Part shown: positions 18,901-25,462 of the stretch, in pieces
Layout of the letters: each line of letters opens with the position of its first letter
Position numbering within the stretch: the stretch's first letter is position 1
From: Acidobacteriota bacterium
Lineage (GTDB): Bacteria > Acidobacteriota > Terriglobia > Bryobacterales > Bryobacteraceae
Length of the DNA: 50,169 nt
Assembly (NCBI GenBank): GCA_018268935.1
Contig: JAFDVS010000036.1
Span: 1 to 50,169, forward strand
Reading direction: 5' to 3'
Notes under the pieces: generated by a model
The model's input: only the letters and a program-made list of their open reading frames with translations
What the model was told of the DNA's origin: nothing
Databases searched by the model: none
Made by a program: the position numbers and the translations under genes

Positions 18901-18990
18901 CTGAGCACCGGCGTCACCGGCGGTTTGAATCCGCAGTTTCAGGTGGGCGGACCGCGGTCTCTGCAACTGGGGCTGCGAGTGCAGTTTTGA
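15898..18990 (+). CDS. TonB-dependent receptor with carboxypeptidase-regulatory-like N-terminal domain
   Basis: 1030 residues, outer membrane. A signal peptide (to about residue 19, GYGQ) precedes a carboxypeptidase-regulatory-like beta-sandwich (about 24-110: LAGVVIDAQDAVIGSASITL, then FTQLAPSTYEVLVERNGF), a plug domain (about 120-260, with ENQPLNGRSFQSLIHLAPGV and FSVNGQRPGANYFSVDG) and a long barrel. It ends LQLGLRVQF, a terminal Phe typical of outer-membrane barrels. This OmpA-like-plug oar/CarbReg type is very common in Acidobacteria. Its four-base overlap with the propeller gene and 16-base gap to the MbnP gene tie it to copper handling, so a copper complex or chalkophore is the obvious substrate guess. 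Sequence alone does not show the ligand. Confidence 0.92.
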   Translation: MKVPVFCAALCVAAGLGYGQTSTAALAGVVIDAQDAVIGSASITLRDPGRGFERKSASNPSGGFLFTQLAPSTYEVLVERNGFDTAKLTGIVLNAGDQGSVRVRLNVAARGEAVVITGEAPLVREAPSVATSVDRRFIENQPLNGRSFQSLIHLAPGVVITPTSVVSQGQFSVNGQRPGANYFSVDGVGANFGLPAATSPYEGAGGGVPSFTAQGGTSSLASVDAVQEFTVQTSTYAPEYGRQPGAQVAIVTRSGTNALHGGVFNYFRNDKLDANSWFGNYNGIKRPALRQNDFGFTTGGPVYVPRLYDGRNRTFFFVSYEGLRLRQPVVLTGLRVPTLAARQNATGAVKSLLEAYPLPVASAVADAPLETPYTTGFSNPSTLNATSVRIDHAFTSRFTVFGRFHHAPSEGRERARYATASFVATLPNETQTATLGATMLLTPSLHNDLRFNRSRSMAGQIYYQDTFGGAKMLSNDLLFPTWANPEKSLYYLTIGGADENTISPGTFSRNVQRQINIVDTASWNTGAHAVKMGFDYRRLAPTIGGREYGKTLTVPTITQLATGIVPSATVTQIPGFLEPRYHNYSVFAQDAWRVHPRLTLTYGVRWEANPAPSNTPARTVTGIESPSTATIAPQGTRFYSTPMNNFAPRVGVAWQPGNRGTVIRAGFGMFYDLGYTLLGTALSPTLYPFARSRTVANTPIQDPVLFAEAPAVNPNPPYPRLFAYYKDFDLPRTYQYSFAVEHPIGISNSLSLSYVGAAGRQLARVESLLPAVLRNPSFTRIDAVSSTAYSDYNALQAQFKRRMSRRVQALLSYTWGKSLDTSSDESNANFLPPTSRYPVATDRGPSSFDLRHAFNGSASYELPYGFALDSILRFRTATPVLVVTGRDALGLGITSVSRPDYVSGQPLYLDGDGYPGGRVFNRAAFDAATPQAQGRQGTLGRNVMRGFGLSQVDLSVRRKFRISETVGLDLRADAFNVCNTPNFGNPTGVLTSTNFGRSTQILSTGVTGGLNPQFQVGGPRSLQLGLRVQF

Positions 18991-18994
18991 AAAC

Positions 18995-19000
18995 AAGGAG
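18995..19000 (+). promoter_or_regulatory. Ribosome binding site choosing the MbnP start
   Basis: AAGGAG lies here. Two consecutive ATG codons follow at 19004 and 19007. The second gives the normal six-base spacing and the first only three, so 19007 is preferred. Confidence 0.7.
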
Positions 19001-19006
19001 TAAATG

Positions 19007-19858
19007 ATGATCCGTATTCTTGCATTGACTATGCTGGCGAACCTGGGCTTCGCCGGAGATCAGGCAGTATCCATCCAGTTCCGCGCCATGGTTGGTGCGG
19101 AAGAACTGGCGTGCGGAAAATCGTTCGGAAACATTGGGACGACGAAGTCCACCATTACTCCGCGCGACTTCCGCTTCTATGTCCACAATGTGCGGCTGCT
19201 CAATGAGCAGGGCAATGCCGTCCCGGTCGACCTGAAACAGGACGGGAAGTGGCAACTGGACAACGTCGCGCTTCTCGACTTTGAAGATGCGTCGGGCTCG
19301 TGCCGCAACGGTACGCCGGAGATGAACGTTCAGGTGACCGGCACGGTGCCCGAGGGACGGTATCGCGGTGTGCAATTCACTCTTGGTGTGCCTTTTGAGA
19401 AGAATCACACCGAGTTGACGAAGATGCCTCCGCCGCTGAATCTCACCGCGCTCGCCTGGGTTTGGAATGCAGGCCGGAAGTTCGCCATGCTCGACTTTTC
19501 CAGCACCGGTGTGCCGCGCGGTTATGCCGTCCACCTCGGCAGCACGGGATGCACGCCGAACGACACGCAGACCACCGTGCCCACGAAGTGCTCCGAACCG
19601 AACCGGCTGGAAGTAGAGTTACCGCAATTCGATCTCGCGACGGACGCCGTGGTGGCCGATCTCGGGGTATTGCTCCAGGATTCGAACGTCGACGAGGGCG
19701 GAAAGATGATGTCGGGGTGCATGTCCGGGCCGGCGACGAAGGCGTGCGGGCCGCTGTTCTCCAACCTGGGGCTTGCGTTTCCCGGCCAGCCCACGGTGCA
19801 ACAGCGTTTCTTCCGCAAGGCAGCAGCCACAGGCACTACCTCCGCCAGGAGAGACTAG
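19007..19858 (+). CDS. MbnP family periplasmic copper protein (metallo-mystery pair four-Cys family)
   Basis: 283 residues with a signal peptide (MIRILALTMLANLGFAG). Family features visible are the opening strand IQFRAMVGAEELACGKSF (C36), the DFRFYVHNVRLL strand (H60), the W151-V-W153 pair in LAWVWNAGRKFAMLDF, and HLGSTGC (H176, C182) followed by C195, C238 and C247; C99 makes six Cys. In characterised MbnP proteins a partner dihaem enzyme, MbnH, converts a Trp to kynurenine, which is needed for copper binding. The candidate Trp residues are present here. The partner is encoded two genes downstream as part of a fusion. The gene sits five bases before the small cytochrome c. Outside methanotrophs the physiological task of this family is largely unknown. 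Confidence 0.88.
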   Translation: MIRILALTMLANLGFAGDQAVSIQFRAMVGAEELACGKSFGNIGTTKSTITPRDFRFYVHNVRLLNEQGNAVPVDLKQDGKWQLDNVALLDFEDASGSCRNGTPEMNVQVTGTVPEGRYRGVQFTLGVPFEKNHTELTKMPPPLNLTALAWVWNAGRKFAMLDFSSTGVPRGYAVHLGSTGCTPNDTQTTVPTKCSEPNRLEVELPQFDLATDAVVADLGVLLQDSNVDEGGKMMSGCMSGPATKACGPLFSNLGLAFPGQPTVQQRFFRKAAATGTTSARRD

Positions 19859-19863
19859 TTCTC

Positions 19864-20277
19864 ATGCACCTGACGATTCTTTTTCTCACCAGCGCGTTAT
19901 TGCTCCCGGCCCACGACGGGCATGGCAAAGCTCACGCTCCGGCGTCCGCCAAGGCACTGAAGAGCCCACTCACGGCTGCACAGGCCAAGCCCGAGCTGGG
20001 CAAGCCGCTCTATGAAAAAGCGTGCGCCTCCTGCCATGGACCCGATGGTTCGGCACAAACCGCCGCCGCCGCCGCGATGAAACCGAAGCCCACCAACCTG
20101 GTGGATCATCGCATGGATTCGATGAAAGACGGAGAGATCTATTGGGTGATCACCAATGGCATCGCGAAATCCATGCCGGCCATGAAGACGCAGATGAGCG
20201 ATCAGGAGCGCTGGCAAATCGTCACCTACGTCCGCCACTTGCGTGGCGCGCAAAAGGCAAAGGATCACAAACACTGA
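19864..20277 (+). CDS. Small periplasmic monohaem cytochrome c
   Basis: 137 residues with a signal peptide and one haem c site, C54-AS-C57-H58, plus a likely axial Met in KSMPAMK. The signal peptide ends LPA and the next residues are HDGHGKAH (H17, H20, H24), so cleavage after Ala16 would leave an N-terminal His with more His nearby, a possible copper site. The C-terminal half (DSMKDGEIYWVITNGIAKSM) is nearly identical to the N-terminal domain of the next protein, showing a tandem duplication. Its stop TGA overlaps the next start ATG by one base. The likely role is electron delivery to or from the dihaem peroxidase. Confidence 0.88.
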   Translation: MHLTILFLTSALLLPAHDGHGKAHAPASAKALKSPLTAAQAKPELGKPLYEKACASCHGPDGSAQTAAAAAMKPKPTNLVDHRMDSMKDGEIYWVITNGIAKSMPAMKTQMSDQERWQIVTYVRHLRGAQKAKDHKH

Positions 20278-22022
20278 TGGCCGTATTCCTTCTTCTTCTG
20301 TGGCTGTGGACGGAGACACCACTGCCGGCCCACGATGCGCATGGCCGTTCCAACGCACCAGCGGAGGCGCGGCGCCTGCGGAATCCGACGGTGGCTTCAC
20401 CGGCTGTGCTGGAAGCAGCGGCGCAGCATTACAGGGAACTGTGCGCCAACTGCCACGGGGAGGATGGGAAAGCACGCACCAAAGCCGCCGGCGCGATGCC
20501 GGTGCGGCCCACCGATCTCAGCAACTACCTCATGGAATCGATGAAAGACGGAGAGATCTACTGGGTCATCGCCAACGGCATCGAGAAGCGGATGCCGGCC
20601 TTCGGCAAGAAACTCGGCGAAGCCGGCGCCTGGCAGTTAGTGCATCACGTTCGCATGCTGCGCCTGCAGGCGCGCGAGGAGGAAAAGGCGCAACTGGGCC
20701 CGTATGAGTGGCAGTTGCCTCCCGGATTTCCGTTTCCGGTTGTCCCACCCGACAACCTGATGACGCAGGAAAAGGTGGTGCTGGGACGGCGGCTGTTCTA
20801 CGACAAGCGCCTTTCGCTGAACCAGACGCAATCCTGCGGCGCCTGCCATGAGCAGGCGCGGGCCTTTGCCGACAAGCGGGGGCGAGGGCTTGGCTCCACC
20901 GGCGAGCTGCATCCACGCGGGCCGATGAGCCTCGCCAACGTAGCCTACGCACCCGTGCTCACGTGGGCCAATCCGAATGTGCGAACACTGGAGCAGCAGG
21001 CTTTGGTGCCGATGTTCGGCGACGCTCCCATCGAATTGGGAATGACCGGCAAGGAAGACTTGCTCATCCGGCGTCTGAAGGCAGACACCACGTACGGGAA
21101 GTTGTTCCCGGCCGCATTTCCCACGGAGGCAGAGCCTTTCACCGTTGCCAACGTGACGAAGGCCATCGCCTCCTTCGAGAGGATCATCCTCTCCGGAGAT
21201 TCGCCCTACGACGAGTACCGGCGTGGTGACGACCCGAACGCCATCTCCGCGGCGGCGAAGCGCGGCGAGGCTCTGTTCTTCAGCGAACGCCTGGAATGCT
21301 TCCACTGCCATGGAGGCTTCAACTTCACGGGAACCGTGAATTACCTGGGCAAAGGTTTCACTGAGATCGAGTTCCACAACACGGGGCTGTACAATCTGCC
21401 GGGGAAGTCCTCTTATCCCCAGCCCAACGTCGGCCTTTACGAATTCACGCGCATGGAAGAGGACACCGGCAAATTCAAAGCGCCTACGCTGCGGAACATC
21501 GCGTTGACTGCTCCCTACATGCACGATGGCAGCGTGGCCACGCTGGAAGATGCAATCGAACACTACCGCGTGGGCGGCAGAACGATCAAGGCCGGTCCAC
21601 TGGCGGGAATCGGCTTTGACAATCCCAACAAGAGCGAATTCGTCAAGTCGTTTGAGTTGACGGCCGTTGAGAAGGCGGATCTGCTCGCCTTTCTGCGCTC
21701 CCTGACGGACAGGAAGGTGATCCATGACCCACGCCTTTCCGATCCCTTTCGCCCGGCGCCGGCGAGTTCGCAGGCCCCGCCCAAACCGAAATACGTCCTG
21801 ACCGGTTTGGTGGTGAAAGTCTACCCCGAAGACGGCGCGGTTTCGTTGTATCACGACGAGGTGCCCGGCTTCATGAAGGCGATGCAAGCTCCCTATGCCA
21901 TGGAGTTTCTCGTCGAAAACAAGTCTGCGCTGACAGCCCTGAAGCCGGGAACAAAGATCACGGCGGGGGTTCGCAAACGCGGTAGTGACTACATTTTGGA
22001 ACAGATCCGGAGAATCCCATGA
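20277..22022 (+). CDS. Fusion: cytochrome c - MbnH-like dihaem peroxidase - CusF-like copper domain
   Basis: 581 residues, periplasmic. A signal peptide (to PLPA, 18) exposes HDAHG. Domain 1 (about 40-135) is a monohaem cytochrome c, C56-AN-C59-H60. Domain 2 (about 155-480) is a dihaem cytochrome c peroxidase of the MbnH/MauG-like type with C187-GA-C190-H191 and C341-FH-C344-H345, plus the conserved APTLRNIALTAPYMHDGS segment (M415). After a Pro-rich linker (491-505), domain 3 (about 506-580) resembles CusF-type copper domains: LTGLVVKVYPEDGAVSLYHDEVPGF then MKAM and AMEF (H526, M533, M536, M542). MbnH proteins oxidise Trp on MbnP using H2O2. Here haem donor, enzyme and copper domain are one polypeptide. 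The stop overlaps the superoxide dismutase start (ATGA). Ordinary MbnH is roughly domain 2 alone. Confidence 0.87.
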   Translation: MAVFLLLLWLWTETPLPAHDAHGRSNAPAEARRLRNPTVASPAVLEAAAQHYRELCANCHGEDGKARTKAAGAMPVRPTDLSNYLMESMKDGEIYWVIANGIEKRMPAFGKKLGEAGAWQLVHHVRMLRLQAREEEKAQLGPYEWQLPPGFPFPVVPPDNLMTQEKVVLGRRLFYDKRLSLNQTQSCGACHEQARAFADKRGRGLGSTGELHPRGPMSLANVAYAPVLTWANPNVRTLEQQALVPMFGDAPIELGMTGKEDLLIRRLKADTTYGKLFPAAFPTEAEPFTVANVTKAIASFERIILSGDSPYDEYRRGDDPNAISAAAKRGEALFFSERLECFHCHGGFNFTGTVNYLGKGFTEIEFHNTGLYNLPGKSSYPQPNVGLYEFTRMEEDTGKFKAPTLRNIALTAPYMHDGSVATLEDAIEHYRVGGRTIKAGPLAGIGFDNPNKSEFVKSFELTAVEKADLLAFLRSLTDRKVIHDPRLSDPFRPAPASSQAPPKPKYVLTGLVVKVYPEDGAVSLYHDEVPGFMKAMQAPYAMEFLVENKSALTALKPGTKITAGVRKRGSDYILEQIRRIP

Positions 22023-22702
22023 CCAGACGAGAACTCATTCATTCCGCAACAGCGCTGGCGCTACTGCCGGCACAGAAAATGATGGCCGCGCAAGCAGCCC
22101 TGCCGAAGCTGCCTTTCGCCGTCGATGCCCTGGAGCCCTACATCGATGCCCGCACCATGGAGATCCACCACGGCAAGCATCATCAAACCTACGTGGACAA
22201 TCTCAACAAGGCGCTCGCCACTCAGCCGGCAGTGGCCGCCAAACCGGTGGAGCAGTTGCTGAAGGACCTGGCATCCGTGCCGGAGCCGATCCGCAACGCC
22301 GTGCGCAACAACGGCGGGGGCCACCTGAACCACTCCCTTTTCTGGCAGACACTGGGGAAACACAGCCCTGGAGCCGCGCCAAAAGGGAAACTCGCCGCAG
22401 CCGTTCAGAAGAGCTTTGGCGGGCAACAGGCGTTTGAAGAAAAGCTACGCGCCGCCGGCCTCACGGTATTCGGCAGCGGATGGGTGTGGGTGACGGCAAA
22501 AGCAGGAGCCCTAACCATCGAGACCTCGCCGAATCAGGACTCGCCCTGGATGGCCGGGGTGACCCCGCTCTTCGGGATCGACGTTTGGGAGCACGCCTAC
22601 TATCTCAAATATCAGAACCGGCGCGCGGACTATCTGGCCGCCATCCTGAACGTCATTCAGTGGGACTTTGTTTCGCAGCGATACGAGGAAATCACCAAGT
22701 AA
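22019..22702 (+). CDS. Exported superoxide dismutase, Mn/Fe family
   Basis: 227 residues. A twin-arginine leader (MTRRELIHSATALALLPAQ) precedes a full Mn/Fe superoxide dismutase. Metal ligands by alignment to the family are H50 (MEIHHGKHH), H105 (GGGHLNHSLFW), D188 and H192 (GIDVWEHAYY). GGGHLNH and Q173 in PNQDSP favour a manganese-type active site, although metal choice cannot be fixed from sequence. It turns superoxide into O2 and H2O2 outside the cytoplasm. It overlaps the peroxidase fusion by four bases and the CusF-like lipoprotein gene by one, so it is translationally coupled to both. That arrangement suggests it may feed H2O2 to the dihaem enzyme, which is inference. Confidence 0.94.
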   Translation: MTRRELIHSATALALLPAQKMMAAQAALPKLPFAVDALEPYIDARTMEIHHGKHHQTYVDNLNKALATQPAVAAKPVEQLLKDLASVPEPIRNAVRNNGGGHLNHSLFWQTLGKHSPGAAPKGKLAAAVQKSFGGQQAFEEKLRAAGLTVFGSGWVWVTAKAGALTIETSPNQDSPWMAGVTPLFGIDVWEHAYYLKYQNRRADYLAAILNVIQWDFVSQRYEEITK

Positions 22703-23025
22703 TGTTACGCATTGTGGCCGTGCTGTGTGTGCTGCTGGCAACGCTGGGGTGTTCGGGACCGAAGGCAGGCAGGGGACCCACGAAGGAGTATCTGCTATCG
22801 GGCAAGATCATCCGCATCAATGAGCGCAGCCGGGTAGTGACCGTACGGCACGGCCCCATCCGTAGCGCCTCCGGGCAGTTGTGGATGGAGCCGATGACGA
22901 TGGATTTTCCGGTGCGTGACCCAGCCGGTTTCGGGAAACTGAAAGTGGGCCTAAAAATCCGAGCAAAAGTGAAACAACAGGAAGATGATTACGACTATTG
23001 GATCGAGCAGATCGAGGTGGAATGA
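22702..23025 (+). CDS. CusF-like copper-binding lipoprotein
   Basis: 107 residues. The N-terminus MLRIVAVLCVLLATLGCSG looks like a lipoprotein signal with C17 as the lipidated residue, although the bases before Cys (TLGC) are not a textbook lipobox. The mature part is a small OB-like barrel resembling CusF: LLSGKIIRINERSRVVTVRH (H50), then W61, M65 and M67 in LWMEPMTMDFPV. His, Trp and two Met are the residues that hold Cu(I) in CusF. The start overlaps the SOD stop by one base (TAATG). It is the last gene of the cluster and is related to the C-terminal domain of the peroxidase fusion. Likely a membrane-tethered periplasmic copper carrier or sensor. Confidence 0.75.
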   Translation: MLRIVAVLCVLLATLGCSGPKAGRGPTKEYLLSGKIIRINERSRVVTVRHGPIRSASGQLWMEPMTMDFPVRDPAGFGKLKVGLKIRAKVKQQEDDYDYWIEQIEVE

Positions 23026-23134
23026 TGGGTGAAACCTCGCACAGTTTGGGGCATCCACCCCACGCACCTACGATACTCGATTGATTCCATTGCACATTCC
23101 TATTTGGAACTCGGAGTGCTCCGTAAGGGGGTGG

Positions 23135-23140
23135 AAGGAG
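23135..23140 (+). promoter_or_regulatory. Ribosome binding site setting the start of the two-helix protein
   Basis: AAGGAG here lies eight bases before the ATG at 23149. It shows that the long in-frame extension back to 23029 is not the start. Confidence 0.75.
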
Positions 23141-23148
23141 TTCCTCAC

Positions 23149-23451
23149 ATGTTTCCCAGTCTCGGTTCGATGGTGATTGAGTTGACGATCCTGGCCGCGC
23201 TTGTTGCGGTTGTGATTGCGCTGGCTCTTTACCGGTATTTCATTAACAAAGACCAGGACTTCCACATCCACATGACCGCCAGCGAGGCGTCGGAAGTTGG
23301 CAAGCAGTCCACGGTGGCATCCCGCCTGACGTGGGTTGACAAATGGGGCAAATCGTTGACGGTAGTGACCTTGGTCTATTTTCTAGCTCTCCTCATATTG
23401 ATCCTCTACAAATCCTGGCAGCAGGCACAAAACGTGATTCTTACCAACTAG
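23149..23451 (+). CDS. Small two-helix membrane protein, unknown function
   Basis: 100 residues. Two strong hydrophobic segments are visible, about 10-28 (ILAALVAVVIALALYRYF) and about 70-88 (VVTLVYFLALLILILYK), joined by a charged loop containing HIHMTASEASEVGKQS. The start is fixed by AAGGAG at the right spacing. I recognise no family. It lies 123 bases after the CusF-like gene, in a gap with only a weak hairpin (23048-23063), and 37 bases before the baeRF gene on the same strand. It may be co-transcribed with either neighbour. Confidence 0.65.
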   Translation: MFPSLGSMVIELTILAALVAVVIALALYRYFINKDQDFHIHMTASEASEVGKQSTVASRLTWVDKWGKSLTVVTLVYFLALLILILYKSWQQAQNVILTN

Positions 23452-23488
23452 GCCCGGCAGAAAAGGGTAAGCCAGGAAGGGGTGAACC

Positions 23489-24640
23489 GTGATAGGCAAT
23501 AGCGTGCTGTTTCAATTGTTTTCCATCAGCGATCTCCATCGGATGGGGCGACCCCTTCCGCCCGCGGTCACTGTGTTGTTGCCTGGGGCCACTCCGGGCA
23601 CGCCATCCACCCCGAATTCCAGGCGGCTGCGCAACGCCGTGGACACTGTGTTTCCGCAGTTGCTCGCCCAAGGTCTGGCCCATCACGAATGCGCGCAGCA
23701 AGTGGCCCCGCTGCTCACTCTCGCCAGTGACCCGGCCTTCCGCGACGCACGCCGGTCGGGCGTCGGGCTGTTCCTGGATGGGCGCGATTTCTTCTGTTTC
23801 GAGGTTCCGCCGACAGTGCCGGAAACTGTCATCGTGAGCCGTCATTTTCATATCCGTCCGCTCCTCCCCTGGCTGATGGAGCCGCGGGAGTTCGTGATCC
23901 TGGAGTTGGCTTCCGGAGCAATCCGGACAATGCGATGCCGTGAGGGGAAGCTCAGCGAACTCCGGCTTCCCCGCGGCGTCCCACTGTGTTTCGACTCGAT
24001 GCAGGTGGACGAAGACATTCCGAAGAAGAACTTCGAGAATGCCATCTCGTTCGGCATCGCATCGGCAAATGAGGCACGGCGGCTGCAGTTCTTCTGCACG
24101 ATGCTGGACCGCAGCCTTCATTCTTACCTGCAAGACCTGGGAGTTCCGCTGATCCTTGCCGGGGCGGAGCACATGATCGCCGCCTACAAGAAGGAGAACA
24201 CCTATCCGATGACGGTGCCGCAATCGGTTGCGGGGAACATCGACCTGTTGCCGGAAGAGGTGGTGATTGGGAAAGCGAACCAACTGATCCACGCCCAACG
24301 GATGGAGGAAGCAGCGCGCCACCTGGTGGCGATGGAAGAGTATGTCCCCGGGGACCGCTGGTCCACTTCGGTGAACGCGGTCTTGCGGGCGGCGATTCAG
24401 GGACGTGTCTGGCGCCTCTTCGTCGCCGATGGAGCGGAGGTCAGAGGCGACTTTCTGGAAGCCATCGGCAAGCCAGGCAAGGCTCCATTCCTCGAAGAAG
24501 ATCTACTCAACTGCGCGGCGACGGAAACGCTGCTGCACGGCGGTGAGGTCTTCCTGGTGGAACCGGAGTTGCTGCCCTCACAGGCTCCGGTGGCTGGTTT
24601 ATTCCGCTATTCGCTCGGTCCAAGTGCGGGCGAGGAGTAG
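23489..24640 (+). CDS. Bacterial archaeo-eukaryotic release-factor-like protein (baeRF family)
   Basis: 383 residues, cytoplasmic. GTG start, supported by AGGAAGG eight bases upstream. The pattern is that of baeRF3-type proteins, distant bacterial relatives of eRF1/Pelota. It shows SGVGLFLDGRDFFCFEVPP and VIVSRHFHIRPLLPWL in the first half, a middle region with LHSYLQDLGVPLILAGAEHM, and a C-terminal region ending in NCAATETLLHGGEVFLVEPEL, matching the Pelota-like domain where such proteins carry a loop in a similar place. These proteins are suspected to act on stalled or hibernating ribosomes, but this remains unproven. No GGQ motif is apparent, so peptide release as in eRF1 is not supported. 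It ends in a strong hairpin shared with the convergent tpiA gene. Confidence 0.75.
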   Translation: MIGNSVLFQLFSISDLHRMGRPLPPAVTVLLPGATPGTPSTPNSRRLRNAVDTVFPQLLAQGLAHHECAQQVAPLLTLASDPAFRDARRSGVGLFLDGRDFFCFEVPPTVPETVIVSRHFHIRPLLPWLMEPREFVILELASGAIRTMRCREGKLSELRLPRGVPLCFDSMQVDEDIPKKNFENAISFGIASANEARRLQFFCTMLDRSLHSYLQDLGVPLILAGAEHMIAAYKKENTYPMTVPQSVAGNIDLLPEEVVIGKANQLIHAQRMEEAARHLVAMEEYVPGDRWSTSVNAVLRAAIQGRVWRLFVADGAEVRGDFLEAIGKPGKAPFLEEDLLNCAATETLLHGGEVFLVEPELLPSQAPVAGLFRYSLGPSAGEE

Positions 24641-24664
24641 GCACCGGGCATCCTACCCGGTGCC
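24640..24664. terminator. Hairpin between convergent baeRF and tpiA genes
   Basis: A perfect nine-base stem, GGCACCGGG at 24640-24648 paired with CCCGGTGCC at 24656-24664, has a seven-base loop. The left arm begins on the last base of the baeRF stop codon, and the tpiA stop lies 12 bases past the right arm. There is no U-rich tract on either side, so it may act with Rho or simply stabilise 3' ends of both transcripts. Confidence 0.6.
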
Positions 24665-24676
24665 TCCGCACTGCGC

Positions 24677-25426
24677 TTAGAAATTGACGATGGAAGCGAA
24701 CCCGATGGGGTCGAGGCTTGCGCCACCGACCAGCGCTCCATCGATTTCCGGCTGTGCCATCAGGCCCTTCACATTGTCCGGCTTGACGCTTCCGCCGTAG
24801 AGAATGCGAACCTTGGCGGCGGCGTCCGGGCCGTACTTCGCGCCGACCAACCCGCGCAGGTAACGGTGCGCATCGGCGGCCATATCGGGGGTGGCCGTCT
24901 TGCCCGTGCCGATGGCCCAGACGGGCTCATAGGCAATGGTGATGAGGGCGAACTGGGCATCGCTCAGCGAGGCGATGCCGCCATCGAATTGGGCCTTCAG
25001 GACGGCTTCGGTGCTGCCCGACTCACGCTCTTCCAGGCGTTCCCCGACACAGACAATCGGCTTCAGGCCGTATTCCAGGGCGGCCAAGGTGCGTTTCAGC
25101 ACCGTCTCTTCGGTTTCCCCGAAATACTGGCGCCGCTCGCTGTGGCCGATGATCACCCATTTGCAGCCGACGCCAACCAGCATCGGTCCGGAGATCTCGC
25201 CGGTGTAGGCGCCTTCCTTGGCCCAGAACATATTCTGTGCCCCAATCTCAACGTTGCTGCCCGACGTGGCGGCGACGGCCGCGGGCAAGTTCACGAACGG
25301 AGCCCCGATGACGACGTCAGCATGCGTGGAGCCGGCGACAAGGGGAAGAAACTTCTCAAAAAAAGCAGTGGTTTCGCCGGCGTTTTTGTACATCTTCCAA
25401 TTGCCGGCCATGAGTGGTTTACGCAT
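24677..25426 (-). CDS. tpiA: Triosephosphate isomerase
   Basis: 249 residues, the normal bacterial length. It interconverts dihydroxyacetone phosphate and glyceraldehyde 3-phosphate in glycolysis and gluconeogenesis, in the cytoplasm. The signatures are complete: AGNWKMYKN with the catalytic Lys, IIGHSERRQYFGE with the catalytic His, AYEPVWAIGTGKTATP with the catalytic Glu and flexible loop 6, and ILYGGSVKPDN for phosphate binding. It starts 36 bases after the ADP-ribosylglycohydrolase stop but has its own promoter-like box in that gap, so it may be transcribed separately. It converges with the baeRF gene. Confidence 0.98.
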   Translation of the reverse strand: MRKPLMAGNWKMYKNAGETTAFFEKFLPLVAGSTHADVVIGAPFVNLPAAVAATSGSNVEIGAQNMFWAKEGAYTGEISGPMLVGVGCKWVIIGHSERRQYFGETEETVLKRTLAALEYGLKPIVCVGERLEERESGSTEAVLKAQFDGGIASLSDAQFALITIAYEPVWAIGTGKTATPDMAADAHRYLRGLVGAKYGPDAAAKVRILYGGSVKPDNVKGLMAQPEIDGALVGGASLDPIGFASIVNF

Positions 25427-25435
25427 AAGATGATT

Positions 25436-25451
25436 GAACTTTCAGTGTAGC
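25436..25451 (-). promoter_or_regulatory. tpiA promoter-like element
   Basis: On the minus strand the sequence is GCTACACTGAAAGTTC. The TACACT (-10-like) ends 17 bases before the tpiA ATG. Fourteen of these 16 bases match the element before der (minus strand 45528-45543). No -35 is obvious. Confidence 0.4.
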
Positions 25452-25462
25452 GGCTTGCGATG

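Noticed and set aside
14253..23025. Methanobactin-type operon
   Set aside because: No MbnA-like precursor peptide with a Cys-bearing core and no MbnB/MbnC-like gene is visible; only the MbnP/MbnH-like parts are present.
23048..23063. Hairpin TGGGG-N6-CCCCA after the copper cluster as a terminator
   Set aside because: Only a five-base stem and no following T-tract, so too weak to call.
23029..23148. Long N-terminal extension of the two-helix membrane protein
   Set aside because: AAGGAG sits eight bases before ATG 23149, and the extra residues are not membrane-like or conserved in appearance.
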